In this document: positions 6,139-14,332 of the stretch, piece by piece
Layout of the letters: every line of letters starts with the position of its first letter
How positions within the stretch are numbered: the stretch's first letter is position 1
Assembly (NCBI GenBank): GCA_046727175.1
Contig: JBKPCD010000249.1
Coordinates: 1-21,276 of the forward strand
DNA from: JBKPCD01 sp046727175
GTDB lineage: Bacteria; Acidobacteriota; Vicinamibacteria; Vicinamibacterales; 2-12-FULL-66-21
Direction: 5' to 3'
Length of the DNA: 21,276 nt
Translations under genes and position numbers: made by a program
The notes under the pieces: model-generated
Database searches by the model: none
Seen by the model: the letters and a program-made list of their open reading frames with translations, nothing else
Told to the model about the DNA's origin: nothing

Positions 6139-7875
6139 ATGGTGCCGACGCTGCTGACACGCACAGCGGCGTTGCAGAGAACTGCCGCGGCGCCGAACGC
6201 GGCGCCTCGTGTCCTGTCGACGCTGCGCCGGTGCAAGCGTGCCGCGCTGGTGACCACGTTCTTTGCAGCGCTCGTGATTGCCAACTCGTATCCGATCGCC
6301 TTCAAACCGGCATCGACCCTCGGCCTTCATGGAGACGCGTACTTCTCCGTGTGGCGCCTCGCCTGGATTGCGCATCAACTCCCCAGGGACCCGCGTCACC
6401 TCTTCGACGGCAACATCTTCTATCCCGAGCGCGGCACGCTTGCGTACTCCGACGCTATCCTGCTTCCGGGAATCCTCGTCGCGCCGTTGAACTGGGCCGG
6501 GATCGATCCGCTGGCGCTGTACAACCTCACCTTGCTCGCTGCGTTCGTGCTGAACGCGCTCGCGGGATTCCTGCTCGTTCATTACCTCACGCGTTCGGTC
6601 GCCGCAGGCCTCCTCGGCGGAGTGATTTTCGCGTTCTCGCCCTATCGCTTCGATCACTTCGACCATCTCGAGATGCAGTTCGCGTTCTGGATTCCTCTCG
6701 TCGTCCTCGCGTGGCACAAGGCCTGTTCCGACCGAAGTCGAGGGGCGGTCGCTCGCGAGAAGCTCCGCGATTACCTGAAGGTCGCGGCCCTCACCGCGTG
6801 TCAGATCCTGAGTTGCATCTACTACGGCGTATTCCTCCTTGCGTGGCTGGCCGTGGTGACCACGCTGTGGTTCGTGCGGACGCCCGCGAAGGCGATCAAG
6901 GCGGGAACGGCCATGTTGCTCCCGCCGCTGCTCGTGCTAGGCGTCTACTCGTTGCCGTATCTCCAAATCCGCGGCCGTCTCGGTGACCGCTCCCCGCGCG
7001 AGGTGGCTGGGTACAGCGCGCGGCTATCCGACTTTCTGAGCGCCCCGAGCAGTAACGTGCTCTACGGGCAAACGAGCACGTTGAGCGTCGACGAGCGTCA
7101 CCTCTTCCCCGGATTCGCGGCCGCCGCGCTCCTCATCGTCGGCCTGTGGCCGCCATTCGATCGCCTGCGCCTCCTGCACGCGGCTGGCCTCGCCCTCGCA
7201 CTTCAGCTCACGCTGGGCTTCAACGGGTTCCTCTACAAGCCCCTGTATGAATGGGTGCTGCCGTTCCGCGGCCTTCGAGTGCCCGCACGCGCCGACGTGC
7301 TGGTTCTGCTCGGCACGTCGGTTCTTGCCGGATTCGGCCTCGCACGGCTGACGAGAGGAATCGAGCGACGACGACTGTCTGCCGGTATCGCGGCAAGCGC
7401 GATTGCGATCGCCTCGATCGAGTACGCGGCGCGCCCGCACCTCCAGACCGTCGATCGTCGCGTCTCCGTGTGGTACCACTGGCTGAAAAGCATTCCCGAC
7501 GCGGTTGTCTTCGAGTGGCCTGCGGACGTGCCATGGCGGTTGCACGAGATGGTGGACGTCAACTACATGTATCGATCGACGCTGCACTGGCGGCCATTGT
7601 TGAACGGTTACAGCGGACACTATCCGAGGTCGTACATCGATCTGCTGCTGGCGATGCGATCGTTTCCGTACACGGGGTCGATCGAGTACCTGCGTCAGAT
7701 GGGTGCGAACGTCCTGGTCGTGCACGACGTGGGCGGCAGCAGGCCGTCCTACGAGGAAGCGCTCGCTCGACTCGCGCGCGAGCCCGGCGTGCAGGTGTTC
7801 GCGCAGGGACTCGACGCGGGGAACCGCGTGACGGTTTTTCGCCTCTCCGACCCGCGCGACTCCGGCGCGCGCTAA
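6139..7875 (+). CDS. Polytopic membrane protein, GT-C glycosyltransferase-like
   Basis: The 578-residue product has about ten or more hydrophobic segments in its first two thirds and a soluble tail of about 150 residues. After the first helix (LVTTFFAALVIANSYPIAF) the first loop carries HGDAYFSVWRLAW. An acidic residue there is a hallmark of GT-C enzymes, which use polyprenyl-phosphate sugars outside the membrane. FYPERG and FSPYRFDHFDH are further landmarks. Exact family and acceptor are not recognised. The ATG at 6139 was chosen because an earlier in-frame start (5854) would overlap the propeller gene by 188 bases. The tail (FEWPADVPWRLHEM) looks extracytoplasmic. Transcription may be separate, given the sigma-54-like site upstream. 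Confidence 0.6.
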   Translation: MVPTLLTRTAALQRTAAAPNAAPRVLSTLRRCKRAALVTTFFAALVIANSYPIAFKPASTLGLHGDAYFSVWRLAWIAHQLPRDPRHLFDGNIFYPERGTLAYSDAILLPGILVAPLNWAGIDPLALYNLTLLAAFVLNALAGFLLVHYLTRSVAAGLLGGVIFAFSPYRFDHFDHLEMQFAFWIPLVVLAWHKACSDRSRGAVAREKLRDYLKVAALTACQILSCIYYGVFLLAWLAVVTTLWFVRTPAKAIKAGTAMLLPPLLVLGVYSLPYLQIRGRLGDRSPREVAGYSARLSDFLSAPSSNVLYGQTSTLSVDERHLFPGFAAAALLIVGLWPPFDRLRLLHAAGLALALQLTLGFNGFLYKPLYEWVLPFRGLRVPARADVLVLLGTSVLAGFGLARLTRGIERRRLSAGIAASAIAIASIEYAARPHLQTVDRRVSVWYHWLKSIPDAVVFEWPADVPWRLHEMVDVNYMYRSTLHWRPLLNGYSGHYPRSYIDLLLAMRSFPYTGSIEYLRQMGANVLVVHDVGGSRPSYEEALARLAREPGVQVFAQGLDAGNRVTVFRLSDPRDSGAR

Positions 7876-7928
7876 AGCGCTCGCCACGGGTTCCCCTGTC
7901 ATACGGCGTTCACCTGCCCTGACTGATA

Positions 7929-9197
7929 ATGCAGGAGTTGATCCGCGCCCGAACCCTCCTGTCGAACACCACCCCGGTCCTTCGGCGGCTCGGGTTCATG
8001 ATTCTTGTGTGCCTGATGACCGCTGCCTCCCTTCAGGCACAAACCGCTCCACCCACGCAGCTGACGCTCGAGGCCGCGCTCGCCCGCGCGGCGGAAGCCA
8101 ATCCCACGATCGTTGCCGCGCGGCAGCGGCGCGCCGTCGATCTCGCCGGTGTCGACGTCGCACGCGAGCGGCCCAATCCGGAAGCCCACGTCGAATTCGA
8201 GCGCGAGACGCCGAAGGAGGCGTACGGGATGGCGGTGCCGGTTGAAACCGGAGGCAAGCGCGGCCGACGCATTGCCGTGAGCCAGGCGACGGTTCGCGTC
8301 GGCGAATCGGAGCTGGCGCAGATAGTGGTCGAGGTCCGGAACGCCGTTCGCCGCGCGTACTTCGCGCGCGCGATCGCGGACGCGCGGCTCGCGCTGCTCG
8401 GTGAGCTGCGCGATATCGCGACGCGAGCCCGCGACGCCGCGCAGGCACGCTTCGACGCGGGCAGCGCGCCGCGGCTGGAAGTCGTCCAGGCGGACCTGGC
8501 GCTCGCGCAGGTCGAGAACGACGCGGTCAGCGCGCGAGCGACCGCCGACGGCGCGCGCGCCCAGCTCAACACGCTGCTGGCGCTGCCGCTCGATGCCGCG
8601 CCTCAACTCGTCACGCCGTTCGATACCGGAACCGTGCCGAGCGCCGCCGACGCGATCGCGAGGGCGCAAGGTGCGAGCACCGAGCTCGCGGTGTTCGATC
8701 GCCGCATCGAAGAGCAACGGGCGAAGACGGCGCTCGCGCGCGCGATGCAGGTGCCGGACGTCACACCGGAGGGGATGTTGACGCGCAACGCGGCGCCGGA
8801 ATTCGACGTGGGGTGGCGCGCAGCCGTCGTCGTTGCCGTGCCAGTGTTCACGCGGCACCGTGCGGGCGTGCGGCTCGAGGAAGCAACGCTTGTACAGATC
8901 ACCTCGGAGCGCGCTGCGGCCCTCACACGGATCACCGGCGACGCCGCCGCGAACGCTGCGCTCGCGGCGGCGCAGCGCGACCAGTATCAACGGTATCGCG
9001 ATCAGATTCTGCCGCGGGCCACCGAGGTCGAGCGCATGGCCGAGGACTCGTACCGGCTTGGGCAGACGGGCGTCGCGGCGTTCCTGCAGGCGCTGCAGTC
9101 CGCGCGCGATGCGCGTCTTCGCGCGCTGCAGGCGGCGCTCGACTTCCAGAATGCCCTGGCCGATCTCGAGCGCGCGATCGGAGCGCCCTTGCAATGA
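7929..9197 (+). CDS. TolC-family outer-membrane efflux channel
   Basis: The 422-residue product is the outer-membrane channel of the tripartite pump encoded with the next two genes. It has a signal peptide ending near SLQAQ and two outer-membrane-efflux repeats rich in alpha-helix: LTLEAALARAAEANP starts the first and AALTRITGDAAANAALAAA the second half. The motif ARFDAGSAPRLEVVQADLALAQ is typical of TolC/CzcC helices. The length matches CzcC-like channels. The start is uncertain: the ATG at 7929 gives a long basic leader before the hydrophobic core, and an ATG at 7998 (MILVCLMTAASLQAQ) would give a shorter signal. The stop overlaps the next start (ATGA 9194-9197), so translation is coupled. 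Confidence 0.88.
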   Translation: MQELIRARTLLSNTTPVLRRLGFMILVCLMTAASLQAQTAPPTQLTLEAALARAAEANPTIVAARQRRAVDLAGVDVARERPNPEAHVEFERETPKEAYGMAVPVETGGKRGRRIAVSQATVRVGESELAQIVVEVRNAVRRAYFARAIADARLALLGELRDIATRARDAAQARFDAGSAPRLEVVQADLALAQVENDAVSARATADGARAQLNTLLALPLDAAPQLVTPFDTGTVPSAADAIARAQGASTELAVFDRRIEEQRAKTALARAMQVPDVTPEGMLTRNAAPEFDVGWRAAVVVAVPVFTRHRAGVRLEEATLVQITSERAAALTRITGDAAANAALAAAQRDQYQRYRDQILPRATEVERMAEDSYRLGQTGVAAFLQALQSARDARLRALQAALDFQNALADLERAIGAPLQ

Positions 9198-10423
9198 GCA
9201 GGACGTTTCGACGCTGTAGGGCGGGGGTTTCAACGCCCGCCCGCGCGGCGCGGTCTGAAGACCGCGCCCTACCAACGATCGCGCTTGCCATCGCGATCAG
9301 CTGGTTCGGCGCCTGCAGCCACGAAGCACCTGAAGAAGTCGAAACGCAAACGGTCGTTCCCGTCACCGTCGAGCCCGCTCAGGTCGGGAACATTCGGTCG
9401 GTCGTCCACGCAACCGGCGTCGTCCAACCCGCGCCCGGCGCGGAGCTTCTCGTGCGGCCTCCCGAAGCCGGGCGGATCGCCGAAATGCCGAAGGCCGAAG
9501 GTGAGCTCGTCCGGCGCGGCGATCTGCTCGTGCGGTTCGACATTCCCTCGTTGCATGCGGAAGCGGCGGCAAAGCGCGCCGAAGTCGAACGTGCGGAGGC
9601 GCGCCTTCGCAATGCACGCGCCGCCCAGATACGCGCGCACGACCTCTTCGAGCGCGGCGTGGCCGCGCGGAAGGAAGTTGAAGACGCCGACCGTGAGCTG
9701 ACGGACGCCGAAGCTGCGCTCGCCGAAGCGCGCGCGGCTCGAGGAGCGTCCGAAACGCTCTCGGCGCGCGCGATCGTCCGCGCCACGTTCGACGGCGTTG
9801 TCGTCGCGCGCACGCACAACCCGGGCGACTTCGTCGATCCGTCGGTGACGGATCCGGTGCTTCGCGTGATCGATCCGCGGCGCCTCGAGGTCAACGCGTC
9901 GATCCCGATCCCCGACGTCCCGGGAATCGTCAACGGTGCGAAGGCACGATTGACATCCGACGGGAGCGAAAGCCCCGTCGCGCTGCGTGTCATCGCGCGG
10001 CCGGCGGCGGTCGCCGCCGGCACTGCCGCCGCACCTGCGCGCCTTGCATTCCTGGCGGACACCCAGCTCCCGTCAGGCACGCCCGTGCAGGTCGACATCG
10101 ACGCCGAGGAACACACGAACGTCGTGATCGTTCCAACAACAGCCTTGGTACGCGAAGGCGCCGAGACCGCGGTCTTTGTCGCCGCCAACAGCAAGGCGCA
10201 GCGGCGTGCGGTCGAGATCGGAGCCACCGATGGGGAACACGTCGAGATCCGCTCCGGCCTGAAGGCCGGAGAGCCGGTGATCGTCCACGGTCAGGCGGGA
10301 TTGCCCGACGGCGCGCCGATTCAGGTCGGGGCTCCCGAGAAGGCCACAGACAGACCGGAGAAGACCGGAGACAAGCCGGAGAAGACCGGGGACAAGCCCG
10401 AGAAGACCACGGACAAGAGATGA
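9194..10423 (+). CDS. RND efflux membrane-fusion protein (HlyD/AcrA-like lipoprotein)
   Basis: The 409-residue periplasmic adaptor links the inner-membrane pump to the channel. The hydrophobic segment IALAIAISWFGAC ends in Cys41, a likely lipidation site. The order is barrel/lipoyl half (PVTVEPAQVGNIRS, GRIAEMPKAEGELVRRGD), a coiled-coil hairpin (about residues 115-190), then RATFDGVVVARTHNPGDFV and the beta-barrel, ending in a charged tail of four PEKTGDK-like repeats. Residues 8-27 are encoded by a 57-bp double-hairpin repeat, which pushes the lipobox Cys to 41. Without it the Cys would be at about 22, a usual length for a lipoprotein signal. The start overlaps the channel stop, and the end overlaps the pump start (ATGA). 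Confidence 0.88.
   Translation: MSRTFRRCRAGVSTPARAARSEDRALPTIALAIAISWFGACSHEAPEEVETQTVVPVTVEPAQVGNIRSVVHATGVVQPAPGAELLVRPPEAGRIAEMPKAEGELVRRGDLLVRFDIPSLHAEAAAKRAEVERAEARLRNARAAQIRAHDLFERGVAARKEVEDADRELTDAEAALAEARAARGASETLSARAIVRATFDGVVVARTHNPGDFVDPSVTDPVLRVIDPRRLEVNASIPIPDVPGIVNGAKARLTSDGSESPVALRVIARPAAVAAGTAAAPARLAFLADTQLPSGTPVQVDIDAEEHTNVVIVPTTALVREGAETAVFVAANSKAQRRAVEIGATDGEHVEIRSGLKAGEPVIVHGQAGLPDGAPIQVGAPEKATDRPEKTGDKPEKTGDKPEKTTDKR
9216..9272 (+). repeat. Double-hairpin palindromic repeat, copy 2, in frame within the adaptor signal peptide
   Basis: The 57-bp unit starts GTAGGGCGGGGGTTTCAACG, has a second stem CGCGGTCT / AGACCGCG, and ends CTAC. It is the opposite-orientation counterpart of 201-256, differing at a few bases and by a small extra GCG-type insertion between the stems. 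Its length, 19 codons, keeps the frame. It encodes roughly CRAGVSTPARAARSEDRAL. Confidence 0.8.
10334..10417 (+). repeat. Four 21-bp tandem units at the 3' end of the adaptor gene
   Basis: Units encode PEKATDR, PEKTGDK, PEKTGDK and PEKTTDK, giving a charged, probably disordered tail. The units end three bases before the stop codon. Copy-number variation would change tail length without affecting the coupled pump start. Confidence 0.85.
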
Positions 10424-13400
10424 GCGTCGCGTCCAAGGCGATCCGTCATTCGCGCGCGGCGATTGTTGTCGTCATCGCCCTGGTCATCGCAGGGGTCATT
10501 GCCGCGTTCGCCCTGCCGAGCAGCATCTACCCTCCCCTCGAGTTCCCGCGGATTGTCATCATCGCGCGGAGCGGCACGCTCCCTTCGCAGTCGATGATGC
10601 TGATCGTCACGCGCCCGGTCGAGCAGGCGGTCATGGAAGTGCCCGGCGTCCGCCGCGTGCGATCGACGAGCTTCCGCGGCGCCGCGGAAATCTCCGCGCA
10701 GTTCGATCCATCGACCGACATGGTCGTTGCTCTGCAGCAGGTGCAGAATCGGGTGGCCGAGATCCGGGGCGAGCTTCCGGCGGACACCGACCTCACCGTC
10801 GAGCGGCTCACGCCTGCGGTCTTTCCTGTATTCATCCTGAGTCTGACGGGCACCCTTGCGACGGCAGATCTGAACGATTACGCGCTCTACGTCATGCGTC
10901 CGGCGCTCGCGCGCGTGCCAGGCGCGGGACGTATCGAAGTGCTCGCCAGCGACACGCGCGAGATCGAGATCGTGCTCGATCCGGTCAAGTTGACCGCCGC
11001 ACGCCTCACGGTCGCTGACGTGTCGGCGGCGCTGAAAACCCAAAACCAGTTGCAACCTGTCGGCCGCCTGGCCGAGTCGGGGCAACAGGTCCTCAATCTT
11101 GCCTCCGGCCTGTGGTCGTCGATCGACGAAATCGCTGGAGCACCGGTGCAAGCCAAGAACGGCGCAACGATTCGGGTCGCCGACCTGGGTCGAGTCTTTC
11201 CCGGTTCGCCGGATCGCACGCTGCTCGTGACAGGGAACGGCCGCGACGCCGTGTCAATCAGCATCTCGCAGCAGATTGGCGCCAACATCCTGACGCTCAA
11301 ACGCGGAGTCGACGCCGTGGTCGCCGACCTCACGCGCGTCTTGCCGGCAGGCCTGCACGTGACGAAGGTGTACGATCTGGCCGAATTCGTCAGCGCGGCG
11401 ATCACGAACGTCCGGGATGCGATCCTCATCGGCGGTTTCCTCGCCGTCATCGTGCTCATCGTGTTCCTGCGCAATCTGCGGCTCACTGTGATCGCCGCGC
11501 TCACGCTGCCGCTTGCCGTCGTCCCCACGTTCGTCTTCATGCGAGTCTTCGGCGGCTCGATCAACCTGATGTCCCTGGGCGGCCTTGCGGTCGCCATTGG
11601 CCTCGTGATCGACGATGCCGTCGTTGTGGTCGAGAACATTCACCGGCGCGCTTCGGAAGGTTCGGGCGCAGTGGAAAGCGCCGTCTCGGAGCTCATCGCG
11701 CCGTTGGTGAGCTCGACGCTGACGACCGTCGTGGTCTTCGCACCACTCGGGCTGCTGTCGGGCGTACCCGGGCAGTTCTTTCGGGCGCTTTCGCTGAGCC
11801 TGTCGGTCGCGGTGCTGCTCTCGCTTGCGCTCTCGATCACGGTCGTGCCGTTGCTCGCGAGATGGGCGTTCCGCCACCACGTCGCGCCGAGCGCCGCTCG
11901 CACGAGCCGTCTGACGACGTTCTACGAGCACAGCGTCGGAATCGTGTTGCGTCGACCTCCGGTAGCGATCGTCGGCACTCTCGCCCTCGCTGCGGCGACG
12001 GTCGCGTTGTTCATGCCGATCGGCACCGGGTTTCTTCCGCGCGCCGACGAAGGTGGCTTCGTCGTCGACTACCGGACGCCTGCCGGCACGGCACTCGCCG
12101 AAACGGACCGGCAGGTTCGAGCGATGGAGAAGGTGATCTCGTCGAACCCCGAGGTGGCGGCCTACTCGCGCCGGACGGGATCCGAGCTCGGCCTCTTCGC
12201 CACACCGCAAAACACGGGCGACATCCTCGTGCGTTTGAAGCCGCGCCGCGAGCGAGAGCATTCCTCGGAGGAGATCATCTCGGCGATGCGGCCGAAGCTT
12301 CAGCAGGCGGCGCCGCTCGCCGAGATCGAGTTCGTGCAGCTCCTGCAGGACATGCTCGGCGACCTCGAGGGGAACCCGACGCCAATCGAAGTGAAGATCT
12401 TCGGCGACGATCCGGAAGTCCTCGCCGAAGCCGCGGAGCCGGTCGAGGCGATGCTCGGCAAAACCGAAGGCGTCGTCGACGTCGTCGGCATGCAGCGCGG
12501 CAATCCCGAGACGACATGGAACGTCGATCCAGTTGCGGCGGCCCGGTTCGGCCTGTCGGCCGAGCAGGTCTCTGCCCAGCTCGCGGCGTCGTGGCTCGGG
12601 GAGGTCAGCACCGATCTGCGTCTGCTCGACCGACGCATTCCGGTTCGCGTCCGGCTGCCGGATTCGTCACGCTTCGATCCTGCGAAGCTCGCGCAGACAC
12701 TGATCAAGACCGGCGAGGGTCACCTGATTCCGCTGTCTTCCGTCGCCCATCAGACACGATCGAACGGCGAGGCGCAGTTGATGCGTGAGAACCTGCGCGG
12801 CATGGCGCTCGTGACCGGACGGCTCGAGGGCCGCGATCTCGGAAGCGCGGTGACCGAGATCCGCAGCAAGCTCGCAGAGATGAAGCTGCCGATCGGCTAT
12901 ACCTACGAGATTGGCGGACAGTACGACGCGCAACGCCAGGCGTTCCGCGAGCTGCTGATGGTCTTCGGCATTGCGGCAGCGCTGGTCTTCACGATTCTGG
13001 TGGTGCAGTTTCGAGGCTTCGCCCCCGCGCTGTTGATTCTGCTCGCCGCCCCTCTCTCGATCGGCGGCGCGCTGGCGCTGCTGCTGCTGACCGACACGGA
13101 TCTGAATGTCTCGTCGGCCATGGGGCTCATCCTGCTCGTCGGCCTGGTCGTCAAGAACGGCATCATGCTGCTCGATTACACGGAACGACTGCACGAGAGC
13201 GGCGAGCCGTTCGAGGTCGCGATCGCGCACGCGGGCCGCATCCGGCTGCGGCCAATTCTGATGACGACGTTCTGCACGCTCTTCGGTCTGCTCCCACTCG
13301 GTCTTGGCATCGGTCCAGGCGCCGAGTTGCAAAAGCCGCTCGCGCTCGCGGTGATTGGGGGCCTGACGCTCTCGACGCCGGTGACGCTTCTCGCGATTCC

Positions 13401-13455
13401 CGGCCTCTACGCCGCAGTGAAGCGAGTACGGCAACATCGAGAGAGTTCGCCTTGA
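10420..13455 (+). CDS. RND-family efflux pump, inner-membrane subunit (AcrB/CzcA-like)
   Basis: The 1011-residue proton-driven pump has the usual length and double-repeat layout. TM1 is at about residues 13-32, followed by a periplasmic porter half. TM4 contains GLAVAIGLVIDDAVVVVENI with the paired aspartates Asp398 and Asp399. TM10 contains VGLVVKNGIMLLDY with Lys912, the usual partner of the proton relay. The paired aspartates are as in drug/hydrophobe pumps; heavy-metal pumps of the CzcA type usually have DGA here, so organic substrates are somewhat favoured. The nearby two-component pair is equally found with metal pumps. The ATG at 10420 overlaps the adaptor stop. The substrate cannot be read from sequence alone. 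Confidence 0.93.
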   Translation: MSVASKAIRHSRAAIVVVIALVIAGVIAAFALPSSIYPPLEFPRIVIIARSGTLPSQSMMLIVTRPVEQAVMEVPGVRRVRSTSFRGAAEISAQFDPSTDMVVALQQVQNRVAEIRGELPADTDLTVERLTPAVFPVFILSLTGTLATADLNDYALYVMRPALARVPGAGRIEVLASDTREIEIVLDPVKLTAARLTVADVSAALKTQNQLQPVGRLAESGQQVLNLASGLWSSIDEIAGAPVQAKNGATIRVADLGRVFPGSPDRTLLVTGNGRDAVSISISQQIGANILTLKRGVDAVVADLTRVLPAGLHVTKVYDLAEFVSAAITNVRDAILIGGFLAVIVLIVFLRNLRLTVIAALTLPLAVVPTFVFMRVFGGSINLMSLGGLAVAIGLVIDDAVVVVENIHRRASEGSGAVESAVSELIAPLVSSTLTTVVVFAPLGLLSGVPGQFFRALSLSLSVAVLLSLALSITVVPLLARWAFRHHVAPSAARTSRLTTFYEHSVGIVLRRPPVAIVGTLALAAATVALFMPIGTGFLPRADEGGFVVDYRTPAGTALAETDRQVRAMEKVISSNPEVAAYSRRTGSELGLFATPQNTGDILVRLKPRREREHSSEEIISAMRPKLQQAAPLAEIEFVQLLQDMLGDLEGNPTPIEVKIFGDDPEVLAEAAEPVEAMLGKTEGVVDVVGMQRGNPETTWNVDPVAAARFGLSAEQVSAQLAASWLGEVSTDLRLLDRRIPVRVRLPDSSRFDPAKLAQTLIKTGEGHLIPLSSVAHQTRSNGEAQLMRENLRGMALVTGRLEGRDLGSAVTEIRSKLAEMKLPIGYTYEIGGQYDAQRQAFRELLMVFGIAAALVFTILVVQFRGFAPALLILLAAPLSIGGALALLLLTDTDLNVSSAMGLILLVGLVVKNGIMLLDYTERLHESGEPFEVAIAHAGRIRLRPILMTTFCTLFGLLPLGLGIGPGAELQKPLALAVIGGLTLSTPVTLLAIPGLYAAVKRVRQHRESSP

Positions 13456-13465
13456 TGCGACATGA

Positions 13466-13500
13466 GGCTTTCGGCTCATGGCTTTCGGCTTTCGGCCTTG
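13466..13500 (+). repeat. Heptamer array, left arm of the spacer element before the response regulator
   Basis: Five consecutive 7-bp units (GGCTTTC, GGCTCAT and variants) end in GGCCTTG, the same last unit as the array at 115-149. It starts ten bases after the pump's stop codon. Confidence 0.75.
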
Positions 13501-13512
13501 TCGAGAGATCTT

Positions 13513-13551
13513 CGTACACAATGTACGGACGAGAGCTCACGCACCGTGAGC
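13513..13551 (+). promoter_or_regulatory. Two perfect palindromes upstream of the response regulator
   Basis: CGTACA-CAA-TGTACG (13513-13527) and GCTCACG-CAC-CGTGAGC (13535-13551) are perfect inverted repeats with three-base centres, eight bases apart. They lie in the core between the two heptamer arrays, 100-140 bases before the regulator start. They could be operators, for example for autoregulation, or simply hairpins of the repeat element. No clear promoter boxes were found with them. Confidence 0.45.
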
Positions 13552-13597
13552 GGGGCAACTCACTGCTCAACGCCGACGTTCTGCAGGCGGCGCGCCC

Positions 13598-13626
13598 AGA
13601 GCCGAAAGCCCTGAGCACCAGAGCCG
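13598..13626 (+). repeat. Heptamer array, right arm of the spacer element before the response regulator
   Basis: AGAGCCG, AAAGCCC, TGAGCAC and AGAGCCG units, with one extra base before the last, closely match 314-334. They are inverted relative to 13466-13500. Confidence 0.75.
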
Positions 13627-13651
13627 ACCTTGGCGGATCGGGGCTAGTGCC

Positions 13652-14332
13652 ATGCGAATCCTGCTGGTCGAAGACGAACCCGATGCGGCGCGGATGCTGG
13701 CGAAAGGCCTGCGCGAGCAGTCGTACGCGGTCGACGTCGTTCGCGACGGGCGATCGGCCGCGTTCCGCGCAATGACGACCGACTACGACGCGATTCTGCT
13801 CGACGTCATGCTGCCGCAGCTCGATGGCATCGCGGTCTGCCGCGAGCTGAGGGCGAACGGATCCTCCGTGCCCATTCTGATGCTGACCGCCCGCGACACC
13901 GTGCAGGCCCGCATCGCCGGTCTCGACAGCGGGGCCGACGACTACCTGACGAAGCCGTTCGATTTCAACGAGCTTCTCGCCCGGCTTCGCGCCGTCGTCC
14001 GTCGGGGCGTTCGTCCGCCCCTGCCCGAGCGCCTGCGCGTCGGACCGCTGGAGCTCGACACGCGCGCGCGTGAGGTCACGAGAGACGGCCGGAAGCTGCT
14101 CCTTACCGCCCGCGAGTACGCGCTGCTCGAATTCTTCGCGCGCCACCCGCGCGAGGTCGTGGGTCGCGCCCAGATTGCCGAGCACGTCTGGGACGAATCG
14201 TACGATCCGTTCTCCAACGTCATCGACGTCTACGTGCAGCGCCTGCGACGCAAGATCGATGATGCTCACGGGCCGTCGATGATCAGGACCAGACGTGGGG
14301 AAGGATACGCCTTCACGCCACCAGAGGATTGA
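13652..14332 (+). CDS. OmpR/PhoB-family response regulator
   Basis: The 226-residue protein has an N-terminal receiver domain (MRILLVEDEPD with acidic Glu7/Asp8, phospho-acceptor Asp51 in LLDVMLP, LTARDT, and the conserved Lys in LTKPFDF) and a C-terminal winged-helix DNA-binding domain (LTAREYALLEFFARHP, VIDVYVQRLRRKID, RTRRGEGYAF). It should be phosphorylated by the kinase that overlaps its end, and bind DNA as a dimer. Its position 196 bases after the efflux pump, in the same direction, suggests control of that operon. The stop overlaps the kinase's possible TTG start. Confidence 0.95.
   Translation: MRILLVEDEPDAARMLAKGLREQSYAVDVVRDGRSAAFRAMTTDYDAILLDVMLPQLDGIAVCRELRANGSSVPILMLTARDTVQARIAGLDSGADDYLTKPFDFNELLARLRAVVRRGVRPPLPERLRVGPLELDTRAREVTRDGRKLLLTAREYALLEFFARHPREVVGRAQIAEHVWDESYDPFSNVIDVYVQRLRRKIDDAHGPSMIRTRRGEGYAFTPPED

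Noticed and set aside
7899..9275. A 458-residue minus-strand frame across the efflux channel
   Set aside because: Arginine-rich shadow of the TolC-like gene; the opposite frame has signal peptide, family motifs and ATGA coupling.
11112..12788. A 558-residue alternative frame inside the RND pump gene
   Set aside because: The pump frame has complete RND motifs over its full length; the other frame is arginine-rich without motifs.
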